From JBMDXB01 sp048594975 (lineage in GTDB: Bacteria; Acidobacteriota; Vicinamibacteria; Vicinamibacterales; 2-12-FULL-66-21), in contig JBMDXQ010000004.1 of the NCBI GenBank assembly GCA_048594975.1, positions 1 to 38,808 of the forward strand: a DNA stretch of 38,808 nt, in the 5' to 3' direction. Under the pieces are notes generated by a model. The model worked only from the letters and a program-made list of their open reading frames with translations, made no database searches and was not told the DNA's origin. Made by a program: the position numbers and the translations under genes. Below, piece after piece: positions 27,356 to 35,312 of the stretch. Within the stretch, counting starts at the first letter, position 1. Each line of letters opens with the position of its first letter.

Positions 27356-28033
27356 ATGCGCTTTCTATACGCGTCACTCGTCGCGGTCGCCGTTGCGGCC
27401 GTCCCCGTCGCGCTCGTGGCGCAGGACGCCGATCGCAAGGTCGCCGGCGGCGGCATCACGGTCCAAGGGTGGCAGGGAAGGGTCGATGCCGGGGCTGCGA
27501 AGAAGGGGATGACGATCAACGACTCGAAGTTCGCCTCCGACGGGGACGCGCTTCGCCTCACGGTGGGTCCGGCCGCCAGCTACTGGAACCCTGCGAACAC
27601 CGTCAAGGGCGATTACACCGTCAAGGCGACCTTCCGCGAGCCGAAGATCGACGCGAGCCACCCGCATCCGTACGGCATCTTCATCGGCGGCAGCAACCTG
27701 GACACGGACAAGCACTCGATGCTGTATTGCGTCGCCTACAGCGACGGGACGTTCCTGGTTCGCGGGTTCAGCGGCGGAACGGTATTCAACGTCGCGAAGC
27801 GCGGGCCGCACGCGGGGGTCAACAAGGCGGGCGCCGACGGCAGCGTCACACAGGAGATCGGCTGGACCGTCAAGGGCGATCGCGCCGAGTGCCTGATCAA
27901 CGGGCAGGTGGTGGCCGGCTTCAACACGGCGGACATCGTCGGACCGGGCAAGCTGGAAACGACCGACGGCGTCTACGGTCTGCGTGTCAGCCACAACGTG
28001 GACGTGACGGTGACGGGGCTTGGGGCAAAGTGA
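27356..28033 (+). CDS. Secreted DUF1080-like (concanavalin/jelly-roll) protein
   Basis: The 225-aa product has a signal peptide at residues 1-22 (MRFLYASLVAVAVAAVPVALVAQ). The start at 27356 is fixed by a strong Shine-Dalgarno (GAGGAGGAG) and a good upstream promoter. The mature part is beta-rich, with features of DUF1080/LamG-like jelly rolls: LTVGPAASYWNPANTVKGDYTVKATF, HPYGIFIGGSNLD and a final GVYGLRVSHNVDVTVTGLGAK strand. Such domains often bind or cleave glycans, but no catalytic residues are evident. It appears monocistronic and the tRNA-Pro follows. Confidence 0.75.
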   Translation: MRFLYASLVAVAVAAVPVALVAQDADRKVAGGGITVQGWQGRVDAGAAKKGMTINDSKFASDGDALRLTVGPAASYWNPANTVKGDYTVKATFREPKIDASHPHPYGIFIGGSNLDTDKHSMLYCVAYSDGTFLVRGFSGGTVFNVAKRGPHAGVNKAGADGSVTQEIGWTVKGDRAECLINGQVVAGFNTADIVGPGKLETTDGVYGLRVSHNVDVTVTGLGAK

Positions 28034-28075
28034 GAGGTCAAGGGGTGTGGAGCTGATGTGAGGAGGGGTGCGGCT

Positions 28076-28103
28076 TTGGTCGGGCCGCATCCTGTTATAG
28101 AAT
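28076..28103 (+). promoter_or_regulatory. Possible tRNA promoter
   Basis: TTGGTC (28076-28081), 16 bp, then TAGAAT (28098-28103), within an AT-richer patch that is unusual for this genome and about 65 bp upstream of the mature tRNA 5' end. Confidence 0.4.
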
Positions 28104-28166
28104 AACTTCTTCGATGCACGCGAGTCCCGGTCGTGTGCAGCCCTCCGAGACAGTTCAGGCTCATGT

Positions 28167-28243
28167 CGGGGCGTGGCTCAGCCTGGTAGAGCACTCGGTT
28201 CGGGACCGAGGGGTCGGTGGTTCAAATCCACTCGCCCCGACCA
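28167..28243 (+). tRNA. tRNA-Pro (anticodon CGG)
   Basis: This is a 77-nt cloverleaf. The acceptor stem is CGGGGCG / CGCCCCG with discriminator A and an encoded CCA (28241-28243). The D-loop contains AGCCTGGTAGA. The anticodon stem CTCGG/CCGAG encloses loop TTCGGGA, giving anticodon CGG for CCG proline codons. The T arm is GGTGGTTCAAATCCACT. CGG is expected for a high-GC genome. Confidence 0.95.
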
Positions 28244-28250
28244 CTTTTCG

Positions 28251-28272
28251 CCGCAGCGGTTGCGGTTTTTTT
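28251..28272 (+). terminator. Intrinsic terminator of tRNA-Pro
   Basis: CCGCA (28251-28255), a 5-nt loop, TGCGG (28261-28265), then seven T residues (28266-28272), starting 8 nt after the tRNA CCA end. Confidence 0.85.
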
Positions 28273-28284
28273 GCAGAAAACCGG

Positions 28285-28314
28285 AAAAGGTGCCCTCAGC
28301 GTGAGGCGCCTTTT
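28285..28314 (+). terminator. Second hairpin with A/T flanks, possibly a bidirectional terminator
   Basis: AAAAGGTGCC (28285-28294) faces GGCGCCTTTT (28305-28314) with one mismatch, and the inner CCTCA/TGAGG extends the stem. It has an A-tract before and a T-tract after, so it could end transcription from either side. It is 12 bp beyond the first terminator. Confidence 0.6.
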
Positions 28315-28505
28315 CTGTTTGCGGCTGCCAGCCCTTGGAGTGTTCACGGAAGACGGCGCGAGCCACTCCCGCCTCTCGCGACTCTGCCTGCTGCTCAGCA
28401 GTGTCCCGAACCGTTGCAGCGTCGCGCCGTGTCGACCCCGAAAGCAGCGACGCCGCCGCTTGATCGGCGACCTTGATGCCCTCGAACTTGTCGGTCGAGT
28501 TCCGC
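28315..28505. other. Gene-free stretch
   Basis: This region lies between the terminators and the MITE-like element. The short open frames present are not protein-like and have no ribosome-binding site. Nothing else was recognised. Confidence 0.4.
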
Positions 28506-28789
28506 TAGCCCGGAATATTCATGAACGTGAAGGTCAACTCGGCTCATTCGCTCCGAAAACCACTTCCGTGCCGACAAAACGTCGCTGCGGCGACTTCCAC
28601 GCCAGCGCGCACAGAACGCGCGCCGGGGGCCCCCGACTTGTCGGCGGCAGCGTGGGGCCCAGACACCCCACGCGGATTTCTGGCGCCTCCGCGACGTTTT
28701 ATCGACTGACGTTTGCGCGGCCTACTCCAAGGGTTTTCTGCACGAACGGGCCGCCTCGACCGCAGGAGTTCATGAATATTCCGGGCTAG
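28506..28789. mobile_element. MITE-like non-autonomous element with perfect 22-bp terminal inverted repeats
   Basis: The left end (28506-28527) begins CTAGCCCGGAATATTCATGA, and the right end (28768-28789) is its exact reverse complement over 22 bp. CTAG at both outer ends could be a 4-bp target duplication, making the mobile core 28510-28785 with 18-bp repeats starting CCCGGAATATTC. The 240-bp interior has no credible coding frame, only GC-rich hairpins. No transposase is present, so it would need to be moved in trans. The terminal sequence resembles ends of DDE transposons of the IS1380 type; that assignment is from memory and not verified. Confidence 0.75.
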
Positions 28790-28972
28790 AGGGCAGGCGC
28801 GGGACGACCGACGACGGATTCATACACCGAACCACTTTCATCACGTCGGCTTGTCAGATCGTGCAGACCGATCGATGCTGGGAGTCAACGTCTGACGCAG
28901 CCGTGCACGACAGGCCTCGTGGGCTCCCCGGTGCTATTCTGGTCACACGGCTCATGTAGCTGGAGCTGACTC
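28790..28972. other. Spacer upstream of NlpC/P60 gene
   Basis: The spacer is 183 bp. A TATTCT hexamer near 28934 could be a -10 box, but no matching -35 was found. A TGGAGC Shine-Dalgarno precedes the GTG start of the next gene. Confidence 0.35.
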
Positions 28973-29863
28973 GTGAGAATCCGCACGGCTGTCCTGCGCC
29001 GGGCCGCAACGCTCGGCGTCTTCCTCCTGTCGGCGGCCGCCGCCGCCCAGGAACCCGTAAAGGTCCGCACCGTCGTCCGTCCCGTCCTGAACATGTACTC
29101 CGCCCCGAGCCCCGACGTGGACGTCGTCTCGCAAGCGATCTACGCCACGCCGGCGACCATCCTTGAAGAGAAGGCCGGCTGGACCAGGATCAGGACGCCG
29201 GATGATTACACCGGCTGGGTGGAATCGTCGGCGCTCGTCGAGACGTCGCCGGGGCCGTATGGCGCAGCGAAAAACGTCGTAGAGGTGCGCAGCCTGTTCG
29301 CGCACATCTACCGCGAGGACAGCGTCACGAAGCACGCGCCGGTGCTGACGGTACCGTTTGAGACCCGACTCGAAGTGGACGCTGAACGGGCGACTTCATC
29401 GGATCGATGGGTCCCCGTCAAGCTGCCGGACGAACGCCGCGGCTGGATCCAGAACGGTGACATCGCCCCAGCCGCCGGTCGGCTGACGATCGACGACAGC
29501 ATCGCTCTCGGCAGGACCTTCCTGGGCCTTCCGTACACGTGGGGCGGCACCTCGTCATTCGGGTTCGACTGCTCGGGATTCACGCAAATGCTCATGCGCC
29601 AGCGCGGCTACCTGATGCCGCGCGACGCGAAGGACCAGGCGACCTGGAGCGGCCTCGTCCCGGTGACGCGCAGCGACCTGAAGGCGGGCGACCTGGTGTA
29701 TTTCGGTCCTTCGGAGACGCGCATCACCCACACCGGCATGTACATCGGTGCCGGGCAGTTCATCAACGCGACCACTTACGAGCGGCCGACAGTCCGCATC
29801 GACAACCTCGACGATCCGCACTGGGCAAAGCTGTTCGTCGCAGCCCGGAGGGTGAAGCCATGA
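28973..29863 (+). CDS. Exported NlpC/P60 endopeptidase with SH3-like domains (YkfC-type)
   Basis: This 296-aa cell-wall peptidase probably cleaves gamma-D-Glu to diamino-acid bonds of murein peptides. A signal peptide spans residues 1-25. Two SH3b-like modules follow at about 30-95 (VLNMYSAPSPDVDVVSQAIY...YTGWVESSALVE) and 100-165 (EVRSLFAHIYREDS...LPDERRGWIQNGDI). The NlpC/P60 catalytic domain spans 172-296, with Cys200 in FGFDCSGFTQ, His253 in ITHTGMYIG and a third polar residue near N265. The GTG at 28973 is the only start that keeps the signal peptide and has a Shine-Dalgarno (TGGAG). The stop overlaps the start of the epimerase gene (ATGA), matching the ykfB-ykfC pairing known in Bacillus. 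Confidence 0.9.
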   Translation: MRIRTAVLRRAATLGVFLLSAAAAAQEPVKVRTVVRPVLNMYSAPSPDVDVVSQAIYATPATILEEKAGWTRIRTPDDYTGWVESSALVETSPGPYGAAKNVVEVRSLFAHIYREDSVTKHAPVLTVPFETRLEVDAERATSSDRWVPVKLPDERRGWIQNGDIAPAAGRLTIDDSIALGRTFLGLPYTWGGTSSFGFDCSGFTQMLMRQRGYLMPRDAKDQATWSGLVPVTRSDLKAGDLVYFGPSETRITHTGMYIGAGQFINATTYERPTVRIDNLDDPHWAKLFVAARRVKP

Positions 29864-30978
29864 ACCGGCGGGACTGGATGAGGACGGCGGGAACGGCGGC
29901 GGCGGCGGCGGCGCTGCCCGTGGACGTGTTCGGCCGCGGCGGGGCGCCGGACGGCGGCGCGAAGCTGGAGACCGAGATCGTGCGGCTCGCGCTGCGGCAC
30001 ACCTGGACCACGACGATGTCGTCCAGCGACTACCGCGACGTCATCTATACGCGCTACACGAGGGACGGCGTGACCGGGCTGGGCGAGGGCGCGCCCATCG
30101 TCCGCTACAAGGAAGACGCGAAAAGCGCCGCGGCGATGCTGCGGAGCGTCCGCGGACTCGTCGAAGCGGCGGATCCGTGGGCGTACGAGAAGCTCCTGGG
30201 CAGGGTCTCCGCGACCGTCAAGGGAGAGCACGCGGGCAAGGCGGCGCTCGACATCGCCCTGTTCGATTGGCTCGGGAAGCGGATGGACGTGCCGGTCTAC
30301 CGGCTGTTCGGCCTCGATCCCGCCGACGCCCCGGTCACGACGATGTCGATCGGCGTCGACACGCCGGAGATGACGAAGCAGAAGGTGGAGGAAGCCGCGG
30401 ACTTCCCGGTCCTCAAGATCAAGATGGGTATCGGCAAGGACGAGGCGACCCTCAAAGCCATCCGCGCCGTGACGAAGAAACCGCTGCGCGTCGACGCCAA
30501 CGAGGGGTGGAAGACCAGGGAAGAGGCGCTGCGCAAGATCCAGTGGCTCGAGCAGGACGGAGCCGTCGAGTTCGTCGAGCAGCCGATGCGCGCCGACATG
30601 ATGGCGGAGCACGCCTGGCTGCGCGAACGAGTGAAGATGCCGATCATCGCCGACGAGGCATGCACCGAGATCGCCGCGATTCCGGCGCTCGCCGACGCAT
30701 ACGACGGCCTCAACGTCAAGCTGGACAAGGCAGGCGGCATACTCCAGGCGCGTCGCTGGATCACCATCGCGCGCGCGCTCGGGATGAAGACGATGCTCGG
30801 ATGCATGGTGTCGAGCTCGATCAGCGTCTCCGCCGCGGCACACCTGTCGCCGCTCGTCGACTACGCCGACCTGGACGGCAACCTGCTGATCAGCAACGAC
30901 CGTTATCGCGGCGTGACGGTGAAGAACGGACGACTGGTCCTGCCGACGGGCGGGGGGCTTGGTCTGACGAAGCTCTGA
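29860..30978 (+). CDS. L-Ala-D/L-Glu (dipeptide) epimerase with Tat-type leader
   Basis: This 372-aa enolase-superfamily enzyme of the muconate-lactonizing subgroup converts L-Ala-D-Glu from murein to L-Ala-L-Glu. Catalytic features in order are KIK (K186, K188), VDANEGW with metal ligand D212, VEQP with E240, ADEAC with D265, and NVKLDKAGG holding the second catalytic Lys (K287 or K290). DLDG at 337-340 matches dipeptide-epimerase specificity. The first 26 residues, MNRRDWMRTAGTAAAAAALP, look like a twin-arginine signal, so the enzyme is probably exported. That is unusual for a family normally cytoplasmic. It is coupled to the upstream NlpC/P60 gene, suggesting extracytoplasmic processing of murein peptides. 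Confidence 0.9.
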   Translation: MNRRDWMRTAGTAAAAAALPVDVFGRGGAPDGGAKLETEIVRLALRHTWTTTMSSSDYRDVIYTRYTRDGVTGLGEGAPIVRYKEDAKSAAAMLRSVRGLVEAADPWAYEKLLGRVSATVKGEHAGKAALDIALFDWLGKRMDVPVYRLFGLDPADAPVTTMSIGVDTPEMTKQKVEEAADFPVLKIKMGIGKDEATLKAIRAVTKKPLRVDANEGWKTREEALRKIQWLEQDGAVEFVEQPMRADMMAEHAWLRERVKMPIIADEACTEIAAIPALADAYDGLNVKLDKAGGILQARRWITIARALGMKTMLGCMVSSSISVSAAAHLSPLVDYADLDGNLLISNDRYRGVTVKNGRLVLPTGGGLGLTKL

Positions 30979-31103
30979 CCGGATCGGGGGGCGGTCCCGG
31001 TCACCGGCGCGCGCCTGCGGTCAATCGCCCTTACCTAGGCGGCTCACCTGCAGTCTGACCGTTCTCCGGCGTACGGATTGCGTACGCGGAGGGCGGCGGC
31101 GAC

Positions 31104-34100
31104 GTGATTACCAGCGAGAACGCGCGACATCACCCCGACGCGGTCCGGGAACACCTCGAAGCGATCCTCGAACGAGCGCTGACCGGCTATCACGGCGACG
31201 AACTCCACGGAGGCGGCCGCTGGGTCGAGGACCGCATCCTCGATGCCGCCCTCGTACCGGTGGCGCGTGAGGCGTTCCACGACGCGGATGACCTGCCGGA
31301 TGATGCGCACGTCCTGCACATTCTTCACACCGCGTCGATGTCGCTGCTCGGCGAGGGCTACCACGCCATCGCCCTGGCCGAGCCCGGCCGCCGCTTCGTC
31401 GTGAAGTACGCGAAGCACCCCACGCCGGTGCCGCCCCTTGGAGAGGCGCCATCCGCGTCACCGGCTGACTGGGCGCGCGATTACGGGGTGCGCGACGACG
31501 GCACGCTGCACCCGGCGATCTGGCAGCACATCCGGGCGTTCGAAGCCTACGGCCCCCTGGCGGTGTGCAGCCGCGTCTATATCGCGGACGCCGCGTTCGA
31601 CGTCCTCGTCCCCTCGGAACAGCGGATGCTCGAACGGTTTCGCTCGATCGGCATCGTCCGATCGCTCGGGCCGAGCGCCGGAGCCCTGCGGGTGGCCTAC
31701 CCGGTCGATTTCGCCCCGCACAAGCGTGCACCCGGCAGCGTCTCGGTATCCGTCGCCGTGGTCCAGCCGCTCGTGACGCCGATCTCGACTGCCATCGAAC
31801 GGTCGCTGCGGGGCGGCGATGTGTCGACCGCCCGCGACCTGGAGGCTCGGTACCACGCGTTCACGCAGCAGCTGTGGCGGTGCGGCGTGTCTCACCTGGA
31901 CTTCTCGCTGCTGAACATCGGGGTCGTAGGACCAGACGCCGGCGGGCGGCTGCAGATCTTCGATCCGCACATGGGAGAGATCGACGTCGCCGGCGGGGGA
32001 GACGTGCGCGATCCGCTCTTGCCCGACGCCGGGCAGCTCTCCGTCGATCACGTCCTGCGTTCGTCGCGCGACGGCAGCCGGTGGGCGCTGTGGCGCGTGC
32101 AGCAGGACGTGTCGGCGTCGGACGAGGTGCCGCCGCGGGGCGCCGATGCGGCTGCTGCGCTCGTGCGCGAGTTCCATGATGCCTCCGAAGGACTCGAGGA
32201 AGGCCGCGGCTCCTTCGGCTTCGAGCGCTTCGACCGCACGTGGCACCAGCGCCGCACGCACGTGGCCAACACCGTGATGTATGCGCAGCTCTGGGCGCTC
32301 CTGCGGCACGCGATCTCTGACCTGGTCCGCGAGACGCTCGATCCCGGCGCGCAGGGTACCGTCTACGACCGCCCACTCCAGGTGCTCGGAATGCACGACG
32401 ACCGCCCGCTGCCGCAATTCCGCGCAGGCCTGCGGCCGTACGAAGACCATCCGCTGATCGTGGTGGCGAACCTGTCGGACGAAGGGTCGCGGCGCAGCAA
32501 GCACTGGGGCCGCGTGCAGCTGCCGCCGGAGCTGGACGTGCAGGAAGACGCGGCCATTCATTACCATCTGCGCGACCTCTTCACCGGCGAGATGTACGTG
32601 AGCCCCGGCGACGTGCTGGCCCGCCGCGGGTTCATCGTCGGGCTCGCGCCGCACGAGCTGCACGTCCTTCGCGTCGAGGACATCACCGTTGCCGACCTGG
32701 CGGTCGAGGGCACGCTGGCAGCGGACCGCGACATCCACGAGTTCCTGACGGACTGCACGAAGCGCGTCGGCGTCGTCGGCGACGTCCACGGCGAGCTCGA
32801 GGCGCTGCGGGAAATCCTGCTCGCGCTGGGGTTCGTCGACGCGCTCGGGCGCTGGTCGGCGCGCGACGGCACGCTCGTCCTCACCGGCGACGTCGGTCAT
32901 GGCCGACACCTCCAGGAGGTGTTCGACTTCATCCACCGCCTGGCCGGCCAGGCGCATACCCTGGGCGGCCGCATCGTCTGGACGCTCGGCAATCACGACC
33001 TGTTCGTCGATCGCGAGGGCGGCCAGGGGGGCGAGGACTCGCTCGGCTACCGGCTGTGGCCCACGATCCGGGAAGCGGCGCTGCACCCGGAGCGACACCC
33101 CGGTCTGCGGGTGCAGGCCGCCTGGTTCGAGTACGGGAAGCTGTTCGTGCACGGCGGCATCCTGCCCAACATCGTCGAGCTCGCCCGGCGCGAGCGCGGT
33201 GCGGGCGATCCCGAGAGCGTTGCCGCCTACGTCAACGACGTGCTGCGCGAGACGCTGGTCGAGCGCGAGCGCATCGCGGCGCGCGATCTGCCGCACGAGA
33301 TCTTCCGCATCGGCACGAGCCACGCGCGCGAGCGGCGCATGCCCGGCGAGATCGGCTACGAGCCGGCGGGCGTCTTCACGCCGGACCTGCGCGAGCTCGA
33401 TCACTACCGATATCACGACATCTTGCTGCCTCAGGTCGTCGGCCACACCGCGAGCCGGCGCGGAGAGATCCGCTATGCGCCCGGATCGTGGCTGCGCCGC
33501 GACTACATCGCGATCGACGTCGGCCGGCAGCACGGCACCGGCAATGGCGGCCTGCTGCTGACCGACTTCGGCTGGGTGGCGGTGACGCCGGACGGTCCCG
33601 CGCGGCTGGTCGAAGTGACGCCGCTCTTCGTCCGGGTGGCGCGCGCCGCCGTGGCGGGCCCGGGGCGCGAAGACCAGGGCGACGCGCACGTCGGGCGCAT
33701 GCTCGCCGCGTATTTCGAGGCGACCAGGCCGGAGCGGCGGACCTCCGGCAACGTGCAGGACGAGCTCTTCGTGGAGTTGTCGCCCGCGCAGGTGGTCTCG
33801 CTCGAGCGCCTGATCAGCGCCACCCGGCGGACCGGCCGCTGCGTGATAGCCGCCGAGCTCGGCGACGCGCTCACAGCCTTCGCCGGGGGTACCTCGCGCG
33901 ACGACGCCATCGAGGTGATCGCGGACTACCTGGACGCCGGCGGCGTGCTCATCGTCAGCGCGCGTACGCCCTTCGAGTGGTTCTACGTCCGGCTGCTGCG
34001 ATCACTCGTGGTCGAACTCGGCCCGCGCTCGCGGCTGCTGGCCGGGGTGATCCCGATTCTCTCCGGCGGCCGCGAGATCTTCGCGTTCGACGACGGGGGG

Positions 34101-35171
34101 TTCCGGCTGCTCTCGAGCGTGCGCGGTCGCGATCCCGCCGGCGGCATCGACGCGCTCGTGAAATCCGCGGGCGCGGCACTGATCCAGGGAATGCCGACGT
34201 TCGATCCCGCCGCCACGACCTATGTCGGCGATTCGCGGGCGCCCGGCGGATGGGAAGCGGGCACTGCCGCCCGCGCCGGCATCGCCATCGATGTCGCCGA
34301 CGCGATGCCCGGCGCGTCACGAAAGCCCGTGACCAGGCTCAATCGCAGCCACCACCGCGTCATGGACGTCCTCGTCGCCACCACTGCGGCACTGCGCGAG
34401 TCGGGCCGCGCCACGCTCCCTCCGCCGCCGGCGGAGGTCCGCGACACGCTGCTCTGGACGCTCGACCGGCGGCACTTTCCGCCGGGTCAGCGGCTGCGCG
34501 TCCGCGTGAACGGCAGCGGCTTCGTGCACGCCGGCATCGTGCATCCTGGCGGCGCGTGGGACCCGGTCTACAACGTCCCGCTGCTGCCGCTGCCCGAAGG
34601 CGGCCACGAGGCGGTCCTGCCGTCTGGCATCGACGCGTTCACGTTCTTCTGGACGGAAGCGCCGTGGACGGACGGCCGCCCCGGGCACTGGGAGCGCAGC
34701 CCGGACGGCCCCAGGGTGTTCACCGCACGCGGGGTACCGCTCGACACCTTACGAACAAGGGAACAAGGAATGAGGACCATGTCACGACCTTCACTGCTGC
34801 CCGACGAGGGCCCGATTCGCCAGGTCGATCGAAGCAACGAGCGGGAGCAGCCGCCCACCGACGTGATGGCCACGGAGGACCCGGACGTCATTCGCGAGTG
34901 GGCGTCGCGACACGGCGCCGAGCCGGCGACCGGCGAAGCGACGCCCTCGGGTCCCGCGACGGTGGACGTCCAGGACGGCGGCGCCGGGATCCGCTTCAAC
35001 TTCCCGGGTGCAGCGCCGTTCCGGCCGATCGAGTGGGACGAGTGGCTGGAGAACTTCCGCCGCCACGGCCTGGTCTTCGTCTACGAAGCGGCGGCCCCGG
35101 GGCAGCCGCCCAGCGCTCGTTACCGGCTCGTACCCAGGCAAAAGCTGCGCACCGATCAGACGCTGCGCTGA
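31104..35171 (+). CDS. Giant multidomain kinase-like / PPP-phosphatase / HAD-like fusion protein
   Basis: This 1355-aa open frame has no signal peptide. Residues 70-300 look kinase-like: loop LLGEGYHAIAL (81-91), lysine in VVKYAK (K101), catalytic loop HLDFSLLN (H264, D266, N271) and Mg-site IFDPH (D287). Residues 445-525 resemble the C-terminal beta domain of GlgE/alpha-amylase proteins (PLIVVANLSDEG...YHLRDLFTGEMYV). Residues 553-800 are a PPP-type metallophosphatase: GDVHG (D560, H562), GDVGHGRH (D596), GNHD (N630, H631), FVHGG (H683) and VVGHT (H781). Residues 895-1095 are HAD-like with SAR (952) and VGDS (1041-1044), but the nucleophile motif reads AELGDALT, so DxD is lost. Residues 1125-1210 are a beta domain. 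The last 130 residues may be a separate gene. Function is unknown, possibly sugar-phosphate metabolism or regulation. Confidence 0.8.
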   Translation: MITSENARHHPDAVREHLEAILERALTGYHGDELHGGGRWVEDRILDAALVPVAREAFHDADDLPDDAHVLHILHTASMSLLGEGYHAIALAEPGRRFVVKYAKHPTPVPPLGEAPSASPADWARDYGVRDDGTLHPAIWQHIRAFEAYGPLAVCSRVYIADAAFDVLVPSEQRMLERFRSIGIVRSLGPSAGALRVAYPVDFAPHKRAPGSVSVSVAVVQPLVTPISTAIERSLRGGDVSTARDLEARYHAFTQQLWRCGVSHLDFSLLNIGVVGPDAGGRLQIFDPHMGEIDVAGGGDVRDPLLPDAGQLSVDHVLRSSRDGSRWALWRVQQDVSASDEVPPRGADAAAALVREFHDASEGLEEGRGSFGFERFDRTWHQRRTHVANTVMYAQLWALLRHAISDLVRETLDPGAQGTVYDRPLQVLGMHDDRPLPQFRAGLRPYEDHPLIVVANLSDEGSRRSKHWGRVQLPPELDVQEDAAIHYHLRDLFTGEMYVSPGDVLARRGFIVGLAPHELHVLRVEDITVADLAVEGTLAADRDIHEFLTDCTKRVGVVGDVHGELEALREILLALGFVDALGRWSARDGTLVLTGDVGHGRHLQEVFDFIHRLAGQAHTLGGRIVWTLGNHDLFVDREGGQGGEDSLGYRLWPTIREAALHPERHPGLRVQAAWFEYGKLFVHGGILPNIVELARRERGAGDPESVAAYVNDVLRETLVERERIAARDLPHEIFRIGTSHARERRMPGEIGYEPAGVFTPDLRELDHYRYHDILLPQVVGHTASRRGEIRYAPGSWLRRDYIAIDVGRQHGTGNGGLLLTDFGWVAVTPDGPARLVEVTPLFVRVARAAVAGPGREDQGDAHVGRMLAAYFEATRPERRTSGNVQDELFVELSPAQVVSLERLISATRRTGRCVIAAELGDALTAFAGGTSRDDAIEVIADYLDAGGVLIVSARTPFEWFYVRLLRSLVVELGPRSRLLAGVIPILSGGREIFAFDDGGFRLLSSVRGRDPAGGIDALVKSAGAALIQGMPTFDPAATTYVGDSRAPGGWEAGTAARAGIAIDVADAMPGASRKPVTRLNRSHHRVMDVLVATTAALRESGRATLPPPPAEVRDTLLWTLDRRHFPPGQRLRVRVNGSGFVHAGIVHPGGAWDPVYNVPLLPLPEGGHEAVLPSGIDAFTFFWTEAPWTDGRPGHWERSPDGPRVFTARGVPLDTLRTREQGMRTMSRPSLLPDEGPIRQVDRSNEREQPPTDVMATEDPDVIREWASRHGAEPATGEATPSGPATVDVQDGGAGIRFNFPGAAPFRPIEWDEWLENFRRHGLVFVYEAAAPGQPPSARYRLVPRQKLRTDQTLR
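34779..35171 (+). other. C-terminal module of the giant protein, possibly an independent gene
   Basis: Starting at an internal ATG (34779) with AAGGA about 9 nt upstream, this in-frame segment encodes a 130-aa unit, MSRPSLLPDEGPIRQVDRSN, ending in DDG-like features (PDVIREWASRHGAEPATGEA, FNFPGAAPFRPIEWDEWLEN). It resembles small stand-alone proteins seen elsewhere. The preceding bases (CTTACGAACAAGGGAACAAG) look intergenic but contain no stop, so either the two genes have fused or this is internal initiation. Confidence 0.55.
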
Positions 35172-35255
35172 CGGCCGGCCGGATCCCGTCGAGCACCGCT
35201 GCGGTTAGGTCTCGCCTTTGGGGCCATGAAGATCGAGATCTGACGGTAGTGCCGC

Positions 35256-35284
35256 TTGACGACCCGTGTTCAATCAGCTACCTT
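35256..35284 (+). promoter_or_regulatory. Predicted promoter of padR-pspC
   Basis: TTGACG (35256-35261), 17 bp, TACCTT (35279-35284). The -10 is weak (3 of 6) and lies inside the palindromic operator, as expected for a repressed promoter. Confidence 0.45.
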
Positions 35285-35302
35285 GTTGAAGAAAGGTAGC
35301 TG
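35275..35302. promoter_or_regulatory. Perfect palindromic operator, probably for PadR
   Basis: CAGCTACCTT (35275-35284) and AAGGTAGCTG (35293-35302) are exact inverted repeats separated by 8 bp, centred 24 bp upstream of the padR start. The position over the promoter fits autoregulation by the dimeric PadR product. Confidence 0.75.
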
Positions 35303-35312
35303 TTCCCGAACA

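Noticed and set aside
28114..28789. Open frames crossing tRNA-Pro and the MITE-like element
   Set aside because: They run through a tRNA gene and inverted repeats and show no protein-like composition.
31458..33689. 743-codon minus-strand open frame opposite the giant fusion protein
   Set aside because: Composition is that of an antisense shadow; the plus strand carries several recognisable motifs.
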